From Verrucomicrobia bacterium SCGC AAA164-M04 (GTDB lineage: Bacteria > Verrucomicrobiota > Verrucomicrobiae > Verrucomicrobiales > Akkermansiaceae): 43,495 bases of DNA. The position numbers were made by a program, and so were the translations under genes. Location: positions 1 through 43,495 of the forward strand of contig KB912093.1 of NCBI GenBank assembly GCA_000383735.1. The letters are read 5' to 3'. How positions within the stretch are numbered: position 1 is the first letter of the stretch; every line of letters starts with the position of its first letter. The notes beneath the pieces are model-generated. The model saw only the letters and a program-made list of their open reading frames with translations. It was not told the DNA's origin and made no database searches. Positions 17,093 through 24,957 of the stretch are shown here, piece by piece.

Positions 17093-17284
17093 ATGAAGGG
17101 AATTTTAATAGGAACTGGTGTTGTTGGGGTGTATCTTGCTTTGCAAATGTGGATTTTGCCTTCAATGGGCGTCCAGACTTGAGCGAGTAAGGGAATGTCC
17201 TCAGGTGGAGGATGAGGTAAATCTAACCCAACGCTCCCGGTCGGGGGCGAAGAAAAAGCTAGTCCGGATCAGGAAAAAGAATAG
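17093..17284 (+). CDS. Candidate small membrane selenoprotein with two in-frame UGA codons
   Basis: Read with UGA as selenocysteine (U), ATG 17093 to TAG 17282-17284 gives 63 residues. An N-terminal hydrophobic helix (residues 3-22, ILIGTGVVGVYLALQMWIL) is followed by PSMGVQT-U30-ASKGMSSGGG-U41-GKSNPTLPV and a charged tail ending PDQEKE. UGA is at 17180-17182 and 17213-17215; no UAA or UAG interrupts the frame. Read normally it would stop after 29 residues. Each UGA is followed by a hairpin with 20 and 23 nt between UGA and loop, with loops AGGUG and GGUC, fitting bacterial SECIS geometry. The layout (one membrane helix, Sec pair in a Gly-rich segment, polar tail) suggests a membrane-anchored redox or metal-binding peptide. 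I do not recognise a family. Chance readthrough of a non-coding stretch is the main alternative. Confidence 0.55.
17196..17214 (+). promoter_or_regulatory. Candidate bacterial SECIS hairpin 1
   Basis: TGTCCTC pairs with GAGGATG (7 bp, two outer wobble pairs) around the loop AGGTG at 17203-17207. Twenty bases separate the UGA at 17180-17182 from the loop. Its 3' arm contains the first two bases of the second UGA. Confidence 0.5.
17232..17249 (+). promoter_or_regulatory. Candidate bacterial SECIS hairpin 2
   Basis: CGCTCCC pairs with GGGGGCG (7 bp, one wobble) around the loop GGTC at 17239-17242, 23 bases after the UGA at 17213-17215. The E. coli fdhF SECIS loop, as I recall it, is AGGUCU, so GGUC is a close match. 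Confidence 0.55.
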
Positions 17285-17537
17285 TTCGAGATGGTTCTTC
17301 CATAGGTTCGTTTTCGTCCTGCATCGTCCTGCATCGTCTAGCTACATGAGAATTGCGGTCTAGCCCATTTGAGCTCATCTGGTTCTTGCCCTCGTTCGGA
17401 TCAGAGGTCGGGCCGGTCTAGGTGGAGAGCATTTCTTGGGGGCCGCCGTTAACTCTTGCCGCGGGATTGGTCTCCCCTTTTTGGATCCTGACTTTTATGT
17501 CAGTCGATGGAGGCTACTCGTCGGAATAATGGCGATT

Positions 17538-18305
17538 TTATCTACCCTGCTTTTCTTTTCCATTTTCTCTTTTGGATTTCTCGAGCTGGCGGCGCTGTTC
17601 CTTTTCCGCAGTAGCACGTTTGCGCATCATCTCAGCATGTTCCCTGCGCTCAGCATTTGCCCGCTCTGCGTGCTCGTCTCTGCGGTGCTCTCTCTCCTCC
17701 CGTTCTGCGTGCTCGTCTCTGTGGTGCTCTCGCTCCTCTCGTTCTGCGTGCTCGTTTCTCTGCTGCTCCCACTCTTTGTGTTCTATGTGCAACTCTTCTC
17801 GTGCTTCTTGGAGCTTGGCAAGCTCATGTCTGGCTTGGTTGAGGATATCGCGCAATTCTTGGGCAATTTCGCCGTGAGTGTTTGGCCGGTTTTGCATTGG
17901 CGACCTGCTTGCATTGGCGGCTTCAATAATTCGACGAGCATCGTCACGATTAATTTTCTTTTGGGCGACCAGCTCACCAACGAGCCGGCCCAAAGCATCC
18001 GGCCGTCGTTGTCTAGATATTTGGGGCGAGATCCCAGGGCGCGCGCGATCTGATTGATTGCTATTTCCTTGAGATTTGGCTTCAAGCGACTTTTTAAGCT
18101 CAGCGTATTTTTGGTCAGCCTCTTTGCGGGTCATGTCGCCGCGTTTTACGGCGCCTTCGATGCGCTCTTTAACCCGATCCCAGTTAACTTTTTCAATTTT
18201 CGGCTGAGCTGCTTTTTTGGCGCCGGGTCGGCGATCCCTTTCCTGAGCAAAAAGTGATGAAACTAATAGGGTGGATAGAGCTAGAGTTGTCAGACGTCTC
18301 TTCAT
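17538..18305 (-). CDS. Secreted, highly charged coiled-coil protein with 13-residue repeats
   Basis: A 255-residue protein with a signal peptide (MKRRLTTLALSTLLVSSLFAQ). The mature part is Glu/Arg/His-rich and almost certainly helical. Residues about 70-150 carry repeated short 'RGDMTRKEADQKYAELKKSL' and 'QKKINRDDARRIIEAAN' segments (two-helix modules with D-A-R/E-A-D turns). Then, at about 183-220, comes a tandem repeat with unit R-[ND]-EHAEREEREH-[HR], 2.5 to 3 copies. The remainder is a continuous charged coiled coil to the C-terminus. It has no Cys after the leader. Function is unknown; a periplasmic structural or metal-binding role (His-rich repeat) is speculation. Start Met 18305 is chosen because it begins the leader. 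Confidence 0.75.
   Translation of the reverse strand: MKRRLTTLALSTLLVSSLFAQERDRRPGAKKAAQPKIEKVNWDRVKERIEGAVKRGDMTRKEADQKYAELKKSLEAKSQGNSNQSDRARPGISPQISRQRRPDALGRLVGELVAQKKINRDDARRIIEAANASRSPMQNRPNTHGEIAQELRDILNQARHELAKLQEAREELHIEHKEWEQQRNEHAEREEREHHRDEHAEREEREHRRDEHAERANAERREHAEMMRKRATAEKEQRRQLEKSKRENGKEKQGR
17643..17759 (-). repeat. 39-bp tandem repeat inside the coiled-coil gene
   Basis: Three consecutive 39-base units (17721-17759, 17682-17720, 17643-17681) encode the 13-residue repeat; the third is more diverged. The unit boundary CTCGT[CT]TCT recurs at exact 39-base spacing. It could vary in copy number by slippage. Confidence 0.8.
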
Positions 18306-18321
18306 AGCTCGCTTATAACAT

Positions 18322-18627
18322 TTGAGGAGCAAATGTCGAGTATGGGAAACAGATGAGACTTCTAAAGATCAAGAGCGCTTGGAAGAGAGCTTTGTCGTTG
18401 TCATTGTTTCGTGGATGTTTTTGCTCTCAGGTTTAGGGATGATTCCTTGGTTTTTTACGATTCGAGAAAGAGGATCCCTTCGCTATTGGATCCGCGCTTT
18501 TGAGGTGGAAGAGCAGTGGGTTATTGGAAATACATTCGATGTCGATGCGCAACCCATTTTGTTTGTTTTTGGAATCCTCCTCATTTGTTTTCTGTCTGGG
18601 GCCTGTAAGTTTTTTTGCGCCAGATGA
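18322..18627 (+). CDS. Possible two-helix membrane protein
   Basis: A frame of up to 101 residues from a TTG start, ending TGA 18625-18627. It holds two strong hydrophobic segments (FVVVIVSWMFLLSGLGMIPWFF and PILFVFGILLICFLSGACKFF) around a loop of about 40 residues that contains WIRAFEVEEQWVIGN. That looks like a small inner-membrane protein rather than noise. No ATG or ribosome-binding site supports the start in this frame. An ATG at 18353 in another frame begins MRLLKIKSAWKRALSLSLF, a credible N-terminus, so a frameshift in a real gene is possible. It is divergent from the coiled-coil gene and convergent with the large dehydrogenase gene. The family is not recognised. Confidence 0.4.
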   Translation: MRSKCRVWETDETSKDQERLEESFVVVIVSWMFLLSGLGMIPWFFTIRERGSLRYWIRAFEVEEQWVIGNTFDVDAQPILFVFGILLICFLSGACKFFCAR

Positions 18628-18675
18628 CAGATGAGGCGGACGAGATCCACTTTCAGAATTATTGACCTTAAGCAC

Positions 18676-18703
18676 AAAAAACGCTCCGGTTTCCCAAAGC
18701 GTT
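18676..18703 (-). terminator. Intrinsic terminator of the large dehydrogenase gene
   Basis: On the minus strand AACGCT pairs with AGCGTT across a 12-base loop and is followed by six T (18681-18676). It lies about 25 bases after the stop of the gene at 18729-23255. Confidence 0.7.
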
Positions 18704-18728
18704 CCTTTTGAGAGTGAGGTCAGTGACT

Positions 18729-21700
18729 TCAGCCCTCCTTGTTAATGGTCTTCATACGAAGGAGACCAATACCGGTAAGACCTGCGATAAGAAGGAAGAT
18801 AATCATCCCAGTTGTCGATACACCGAGACCGTTTGAAGGAATCTCGGGAATCGCAGGGGCGGGAGCGTCACTGATCACGGGAGTTCCATCTACGCCGATG
18901 GGCTTCGTGAACGGATCAATAAGATCTTTTACATTGAGCATCGGTGGGGGAACTTTGCTGAGGATGTCTTTGTTGTTGTCCTTATACTGGGCAACCATTT
19001 CCGGAGTGACTGCTGATGCGCTATTTCCGAAGGAATTACGAACATAGGTCAGCACCGCGGCAATGTTTTCGTCCGGCTGTCCTACCCCCATTGCTACCAT
19101 GGGTGCGGCGAACTGGTAGTCTACGTCATTCACGGTAATTGCTCCCTGAAGCCCACGAAGCTGAATTCCGATCAGGTTTTCTACAGGGCCCGCGACCCAT
19201 TCAGATTTTGCAAGAGGAGGGCCAACATTGGGCATTCCTTGACCAGTCGGCCCGTGGCAACCAAGGCACAGGTTGTATTGTGCTTTGCCAAGTTCCATTA
19301 CGGCAGGGTCGATTTCGTTATTTTCGCTCACAGTTTGATCAGTTTGGGTTTTGAGACGGGCGGGAGCCTCGGTCCTTTTGGTCTCTTCGTCCATCTTTTT
19401 GGAGTCGGCAAGTGAAAGTTCCTTGGCTTCATAAGGTGGCGGCTTTTGAGAGTTGGGCTTGGTCAGGGTTAAAAGCCAGGCGATTAGGTCACGGGTCTCA
19501 TACGGGTTGAGGATCTGCCCCATGGCAGGCATGGCAGAAACGGGTCGTGGCTTCTCAGCAAGATCTGATAATTTGATCCGCCAGATCGCAGATTCGCTTT
19601 CTTTCAGATCAAGGTATTCGTCAGTGCGAGCTGCAATCGTCCCGCTCTTACTAGTTCCATTTTTGAGTTTTACCTCGGCGACCCCAAAGCCGTCAGCAAT
19701 TTCGGCGTGAGGAAGGATGAGAGATTCAAGAAGGCCGTTGGCGTCGTGCCTTAAGGCTACTCCCATCAGGTTTGGACCGGCTTCTCCTCCTTCCGAGTGG
19801 CCGGGTTCGTGCCGGTGACAACGCATGCACTGGGCGGCGGCATGTGTTTGGAAGACTTTGAAGCCGCGGCTGGCATTGCCACCGGCGAGCGAAGTCTGCC
19901 AGATAGCGAGGGGATCGTCTTCAGGTAGTGATGTCCTATAGTCGTTCAGAGCTGATTTGATGGACTGCTCTTCTCGCTTCTCAGCAGCTAACAAGAGGTC
20001 GAGTCCAGTGGAGCGATTACCCTTCCCGTCCCTAAGATCGAGAAGGCTTTCTCGAATTAAGGGGACGGCATGCTCGGATGGTAATCCACCGACAATCCCC
20101 CAAGCCATTTGGCGCAGGGAGATGCTATCCGACTTGAGGGCCCCTTTGAGTGCCGCAACGGTAGAAGTTGGATTTCGTTCGGACCCAAGTTGAAGAGCCT
20201 TGGCGGCAAGTTCTTCATTTTTAGAACGAGCAGCTTCATTGAGGATTTCGTCGGCATTTTCTGGGTTACTCTTGAGGAAAAGATCAAGGGCACCGGCACG
20301 AGTTTTGCCATCGGTCTGGTCATCGCGTATGATGCGAGTGAGACTTCCAGAGTCGAGTCCTTCGTGCTGAATACCATACTTGAGAGCCAACTTCATGGCG
20401 TCACCGAAGATGTCTTGGCCACCATCCAAGAGGATGCTGATATGCTTACCAAGGACCTTTTTCATGATGGCAGGATCGCGCGGAGAGAGGGGTGAGTGAT
20501 ATCCGAGGGATTGGTCAACAACAGGTGGGTTTTCCCAGATCGAAAGAAGTCGCATCGCCTCTTTCCGCTCTTCAATTGGAAAGAGTGGGTTTACCGCGGC
20601 TTTGATGACCCTGAGCAGGTTTTGTTCGTTTGGGATTCGGTAAGCTGTGTGAATGAGTCTGCGCAAAATCATACGGCTGACTGGTCGTTGAGGGGCGCCG
20701 ATTGATTGGTCATCAAGGAGTGCGGCAAGAACGGGGCGAGCCATCTCAATTTGGGTGTCGTGGATGGCGCGAATTACGTCGTTTGACACCTTAAGACTAG
20801 TGTCACCGAGGAAAGAGATCACCTTTGGGCTACCCATCCTTCTTAAAGAAATGACGGCAGCATGTCTCACTGCTTCGGATTCATGGCGAATGAGGTCTGC
20901 GATTTCTTGCTCAGTCGCAATTCCGACGAGTGCCATGACTCCGGCGTGGCGCAAGACAGGATCGTTATTACCATTAAACTTGATCATTTCCAGTATGCTT
21001 GGAAGAGCGGTGGAATCTCCAATGCGACCGACCGCAATCGCGGCGAGTGCACGAACTCGTGGGGAACCATCCGTGAGGACTGGAATCAGAATGTCTGCGG
21101 TCTTTAACGGAGCTTCGCCGAGTGCTTGTGTGACTTGTGCTCTTATGCGGGGATCGTCGCTAGGGAGTTGCCGAACGAGGATATTGGCAGCCATCGTATT
21201 CCCTTTGCGAGCCATGATTCCAAGCCCCCAGATCCCGTGAAGACGTTCAAGATAGTTAATCTTTTGATTAGAAGCAGCAGTAAGAATTGGCAGTCCTTCT
21301 GGGAGGGAGGCAAGCTGAAGCTGGGCGCGAAGTCGGATGCGTTGGTCGGCGTGCGAGAGAAGCCCGCTTAAGCTCCGTGGAGTAGCGTTCGCGAAGTCAA
21401 ATTTGGCGAGGAATTCAGCAGCGGTTTTTCCGGGGTTTTGTTCCTCAAGTGTATAAACTCGTCCGGCGTTGTGGGATTGCCATCCGCTGACAAAATCCGA
21501 GACATAGAGTTTGCCATCGTAGCCCCACTCAATGTCGGTTGCAGCAACTCCCCAGTTGAATTTTCCTGAATTATCTACTGCAAACCCGGCACCATCATCC
21601 TTGATGCTGAATTTCCAGATTCCGGAGGCCGCGGCGCCACCCCGATAGTCGCAGATCAGGAATTGATCCTTGCAGCCGAGGCTGAATCCTGTCCCAGGAT

Positions 21701-23255
21701 AATAAGCGAGGCCGGACGGACCGGAGGTCAGATTGAGCATGGGGGGAACGATGTGTCCAGGTTGGCTGTCGTTCTTTGGCTCCCACATTTTTTCCTGCAT
21801 CCACTGGTTGATAGGTCGGTTGGGGATTCCGGCTGTTTTGTGGAAAGAGTGGAGGACTTGGTGGCCCATACGCCATCCAGAGTCGGCTCCTTCGAGCATA
21901 AAGACGACGCGAGCACGGTCACCTTGATCTGAATTATTGTCCACCGTGATGCCCGTGCCAAACTGGTCGAAAGCAATCTCCTTGGGGTTACGCAGGCCGG
22001 TGTGGACGACTTCCATATTTGAACCATCTGGCTCGAAGCGCAATATGGCACCTTGGTTTGGATATTTGTATTCGTGCCCTTCCTTAGTGGTGAATGAAAA
22101 TCCTCGATCCCCGATGGTGGTATAAAGACGGCCGTCGGGACCAAGGGCGAAGCCATTTAAGTCATGACCTGAGAAGGAGACACGAACTCCAAAACCATCT
22201 TGGAGGACACGGCGCTTGTCAGATTTCAAATCGCCATCTTCATCTTCAATCATCCAAATATTGGGAATACAGGCGAAGTAAATTTTCCCCTCGAAAGCCA
22301 TGATTCCTGCAGCAGTTCCATCGAGAAGATCGTTGAATTTCTCGGCGAAAATTTCAGACTTATCAGCGACACCGTCACCATCGGTGTCGATGAGAACACG
22401 AATCTTTTCCGAAACTGTTGTGAGTTTCTCGAGCGGTAGTTTCTCCTGCCACCTTTCGTGCATCGCGATTCGGTCGTCAGTGGTCTGCGCTGAAATATCA
22501 TCCATGAGCCAGTAAAGATGACTCCGATTATCTTCAACACCGAAACGGAAGCGGTGTGTTTCAGCCAGAAAAACGCGACCTTTTTCGTCAACAGTTAGGG
22601 CCGTAGGAGAGAAGACGCCAAGGGTTTTATTTGTAGCAAAGAGTTTAGCAACTGCGCCTTCTGGAATGGTCAAGCCGGGAAGAATGCCAGAAGCGATCAG
22701 CCCATCTTTGTTTGCCTTTGATTCGCGATATTTGGGCTTCGGAAAAAACGGCTTTTGGTTGTCTGAAAATACGAAGTGGTCGGCATTGATGATACCCCAA
22801 CTACCGGGTTCGGTATCGATGATGCGGATCCTAGCTTGCTTGCCTTTGTGATCTTCGAGGGGCCAAACTACTTTTTTCATTTCGAGGTCGTTCTGTCCGG
22901 TTGCCTCGAAAGTGATCTTATCCCCGATGAGAAGTTGAACTGCCGTTTTGCCCTTATGGCCCCCACCGGCGATCATGAAGCCAAGGAAGGGTTGCGAAAT
23001 TTTAAACTGGGGTGAGGTCAAGGAGCCGGTGGGCTTGTCACCGCCGTGACCCGAGCTAACGAAGTATTGGCCCGAATAGCCGGTTATTTTTCCGTTAACT
23101 CCCTGCGGGGTGACGGCGGTGGGGGCTTTGCCGAATGCATCGCCTTTAACGAGCCATTCGCCAAATCCGTCAGATTCAAAGGTATCGAAGATTAAATCAG
23201 TGGCAGTGGCAGTGGCAGGGAGGGCCAGAAATACGAGAAGGAGTAAATTTCGCAT
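18729..23255 (-). CDS. PVC-type membrane-bound dehydrogenase with two c-type haem sites
   Basis: A 1508-residue exported protein. Signal peptide at 1-19; residues about 20-165 form a jelly-roll-like domain resembling those attached to GH32 enzymes (FESDGFGEWLVKGDAFG). About 195-640 is the beta-propeller dehydrogenase domain typical of Planctomycetes/Verrucomicrobia (TIGR02604-like: VFLAETHRFRFG, IDTDGDGVADKSEIFAE, GLRNPKEIAFDQFG). About 690-1100 is HEAT-like helical repeats. A haem-binding domain has CMRCH at 1143-1147, and a second cytochrome c domain has CLGCH at 1330-1334 and GPPLAKSEWV. A C-terminal membrane helix (about 1480-1500) ends in a short basic tail. It probably oxidises a sugar or alcohol in the periplasm and passes electrons through its haems; the substrate is unknown. 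No cytochrome maturation genes are adjacent. Confidence 0.9.
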   Translation of the reverse strand: MRNLLLLVFLALPATATATDLIFDTFESDGFGEWLVKGDAFGKAPTAVTPQGVNGKITGYSGQYFVSSGHGGDKPTGSLTSPQFKISQPFLGFMIAGGGHKGKTAVQLLIGDKITFEATGQNDLEMKKVVWPLEDHKGKQARIRIIDTEPGSWGIINADHFVFSDNQKPFFPKPKYRESKANKDGLIASGILPGLTIPEGAVAKLFATNKTLGVFSPTALTVDEKGRVFLAETHRFRFGVEDNRSHLYWLMDDISAQTTDDRIAMHERWQEKLPLEKLTTVSEKIRVLIDTDGDGVADKSEIFAEKFNDLLDGTAAGIMAFEGKIYFACIPNIWMIEDEDGDLKSDKRRVLQDGFGVRVSFSGHDLNGFALGPDGRLYTTIGDRGFSFTTKEGHEYKYPNQGAILRFEPDGSNMEVVHTGLRNPKEIAFDQFGTGITVDNNSDQGDRARVVFMLEGADSGWRMGHQVLHSFHKTAGIPNRPINQWMQEKMWEPKNDSQPGHIVPPMLNLTSGPSGLAYYPGTGFSLGCKDQFLICDYRGGAAASGIWKFSIKDDGAGFAVDNSGKFNWGVAATDIEWGYDGKLYVSDFVSGWQSHNAGRVYTLEEQNPGKTAAEFLAKFDFANATPRSLSGLLSHADQRIRLRAQLQLASLPEGLPILTAASNQKINYLERLHGIWGLGIMARKGNTMAANILVRQLPSDDPRIRAQVTQALGEAPLKTADILIPVLTDGSPRVRALAAIAVGRIGDSTALPSILEMIKFNGNNDPVLRHAGVMALVGIATEQEIADLIRHESEAVRHAAVISLRRMGSPKVISFLGDTSLKVSNDVIRAIHDTQIEMARPVLAALLDDQSIGAPQRPVSRMILRRLIHTAYRIPNEQNLLRVIKAAVNPLFPIEERKEAMRLLSIWENPPVVDQSLGYHSPLSPRDPAIMKKVLGKHISILLDGGQDIFGDAMKLALKYGIQHEGLDSGSLTRIIRDDQTDGKTRAGALDLFLKSNPENADEILNEAARSKNEELAAKALQLGSERNPTSTVAALKGALKSDSISLRQMAWGIVGGLPSEHAVPLIRESLLDLRDGKGNRSTGLDLLLAAEKREEQSIKSALNDYRTSLPEDDPLAIWQTSLAGGNASRGFKVFQTHAAAQCMRCHRHEPGHSEGGEAGPNLMGVALRHDANGLLESLILPHAEIADGFGVAEVKLKNGTSKSGTIAARTDEYLDLKESESAIWRIKLSDLAEKPRPVSAMPAMGQILNPYETRDLIAWLLTLTKPNSQKPPPYEAKELSLADSKKMDEETKRTEAPARLKTQTDQTVSENNEIDPAVMELGKAQYNLCLGCHGPTGQGMPNVGPPLAKSEWVAGPVENLIGIQLRGLQGAITVNDVDYQFAAPMVAMGVGQPDENIAAVLTYVRNSFGNSASAVTPEMVAQYKDNNKDILSKVPPPMLNVKDLIDPFTKPIGVDGTPVISDAPAPAIPEIPSNGLGVSTTGMIIFLLIAGLTGIGLLRMKTINKEG

Positions 23256-23723
23256 AGGAAGTGGGGTCGTGGGCTCAAAATGATGGCGCGGAGTTTGGAA
23301 TACGCAAGAATTGCGTGCAGGTTTTCCAAACTCAAAGGTCCCAATTTACTAGCCTTTGGCTTCACAAATAATTTAAAAATTTGGAGGCAATTTCAGAGTG
23401 ATTTGGTCGGGATCTTCCGGTGGCGAAAATGCTGAGGAGTTTGATGGATGGGCGCACTCCTAGAGCTCAGCTGCTAGGTTGGACCTTCAATTGAAGTTAT
23501 GGTCGAGGAAAGGTTTGTGAGAACCAGCCTCATTCAGGCTAAGCTTTTTTGGCCTCAATTTATCTCAAAATCTAATTTTGATGCTGAGTGGTCGCAATGG
23601 CTTAAATTGGGGCTTTTTGTGGGGAAACGGAGCAGGGGGGTGATCCTGAATGGGTGAACAAGAACCTTCTTTTCTCGTCGCAGGAGAATAAGGGTGGGCT
23701 GCAAAGAATAAGGATTTTTTAGA
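23256..23723. other. 468-base gap between the dehydrogenase gene and leuB
   Basis: No convincing gene was found. A 52-residue plus-strand frame (23499-23657) shows no family features. A plus-oriented terminator-like hairpin lies at 23526-23550 (AGCCT, 5-base loop, AGGCT, then six T after AAGC) although no known plus-strand gene precedes it. The left end should contain the dehydrogenase promoter. Confidence 0.4.
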
Positions 23724-24827
23724 TTAAAGTGCCTTAAGAATAGCGTTACCCATCTCAATGGTGTTCACCCTGGTTTCACCATTTTTTTCGGTGAAAAGAT
23801 CACCAGTGCGAAGACCCAAATCGATGGCGTTTTGCGCAGCGGTATCGATGGCATCGGCTGCAATGGTTTCGCCAAGCGAGTAGCGAAGCATCATCGAAAC
23901 CGAGAGAATTTGTGCGATAGGATTAGCGATTCCCTGGCCCGCGATATCTGGAGCAGAGCCACCTGACGGCTCATACATTCCGAAGTAAAGCCCATTGTCT
24001 TTTACTTCTCCTAAGGATGCTGAAGGGAGCATGCCGAGGGATCCAGAGATCATGGCCATTTCGTCGGAGAGGATGTCGCCGAAGAGGTTCTCGGTGACAA
24101 GGACGTCGAAGGAATCGGGGCGCTTTACCATCTGCATTGCGGCATTATCTACGTAGAGATGATCCAGGGTGACCTCGGGATACTGCGTAGCAATTTCGTT
24201 CGCAGTCTCTCGCCAGAGGACGGAAGTTGCGAGGACGTTAGCTTTGTCGACCGAGGTGAGCCGTTTATCACGCCCCATCGCGGCCTTAAAAGCGACGTGG
24301 AGGATGTTTTCGATCTCTGATTTTTTGTAGACCATAGTGTCAAAGGCAACAGCTTCGCCATCGCGTTCTTCACGCCCTTTTGGTTCACCGAAATAGATAC
24401 CACCGGTGAGTTCGCGAACACAGAGGACGTCGAACCCATTGGGGATAAGCTCGTTCTTTACGGGCGAGGCGTGGGTCAAAGCGGGAAGGCAGGAGCCGGG
24501 GCGAAGATTGGCGAAGAGGCCAAAGTGTTTCCGTAAGGGAAGAAGGGCGCCGCGTTCGGGCTGAATATGAGGTGGAAGATCTTCCCACTTAGGGCCGCCT
24601 ACTGAACCGAAGAGAATCGCATCGGCCTTTTCGCTGGCTTCGATGGTGTCCTTTGGGAGGGGAGTCTCATTATTAGTAGCGTCGAGAGCTGCTCCGCCCA
24701 CGAGATGAGTGGACCGCGAGATTTCAAAATCAAATTTGGCGGAAGCGGCATCGAGGACTTCGAGGGCGACGTCCATGACTTCGGGGCCGATTCCGTCGCC
24801 GGGGAGAACTGTGATGGTGTGAGACAT
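23724..24827 (-). CDS. leuB: 3-Isopropylmalate dehydrogenase LeuB
   Basis: A 367-residue NAD-dependent decarboxylating dehydrogenase of leucine synthesis. It has the start [65 protein letters not shown], the Lys/Asp catalytic region ([30 protein letters not shown]) and [21 protein letters not shown] for NAD binding, all in family order. Length matches E. coli LeuB (363). ATG 24827 begins the conserved N-terminus. No other leu genes are next to it. Cytoplasmic. Confidence 0.96.
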   Translation of the reverse strand: MSHTITVLPGDGIGPEVMDVALEVLDAASAKFDFEISRSTHLVGGAALDATNNETPLPKDTIEASEKADAILFGSVGGPKWEDLPPHIQPERGALLPLRKHFGLFANLRPGSCLPALTHASPVKNELIPNGFDVLCVRELTGGIYFGEPKGREERDGEAVAFDTMVYKKSEIENILHVAFKAAMGRDKRLTSVDKANVLATSVLWRETANEIATQYPEVTLDHLYVDNAAMQMVKRPDSFDVLVTENLFGDILSDEMAMISGSLGMLPSASLGEVKDNGLYFGMYEPSGGSAPDIAGQGIANPIAQILSVSMMLRYSLGETIAADAIDTAAQNAIDLGLRTGDLFTEKNGETRVNTIEMGNAILKAL

Positions 24828-24896
24828 GGGCTTGTCTAGGTTGAAGATCGAAAATGCTAAACTCTAAAGTTAGTAAAATCGGTTTTCTTGACAAAA

Positions 24897-24932
24897 GAAA
24901 CCCCGCACGGCGGGATGCCGTTGCGGGGTTTC
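24897..24932 (-). terminator. Strong intrinsic terminator after the HMA gene
   Basis: GAAACCCCGC and GCGGGGTTTC form the outer stem, with an inner ACGGC/GCCGT stem, one bulged base and a 5-base loop. On the minus strand it is followed by TTTTGTC. It begins 25 bases after the TAG of the UGA-containing HMA gene, which supports that gene ending at 24958 rather than at the UGA. Confidence 0.85.
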
Positions 24933-24957
24933 ATGATTTTAAAATTGGAGGCGCGAC

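Noticed and set aside
17316..17335. Two tandem copies of GTCCTGCATC
   Set aside because: Only two 10-base copies in non-coding DNA; too little to call a functional repeat.
17436..18053. Plus-strand 205-codon frame rich in Leu/Ser/Cys
   Set aside because: It is the complement of the charged coiled-coil gene; the hydrophobic look is a by-product of GAG/CGN codons read backwards.
23499..23657. 52-residue plus-strand frame in the gap before leuB
   Set aside because: No hydrophobic, motif or family feature, no ribosome-binding site, and a terminator-like hairpin lies inside it.
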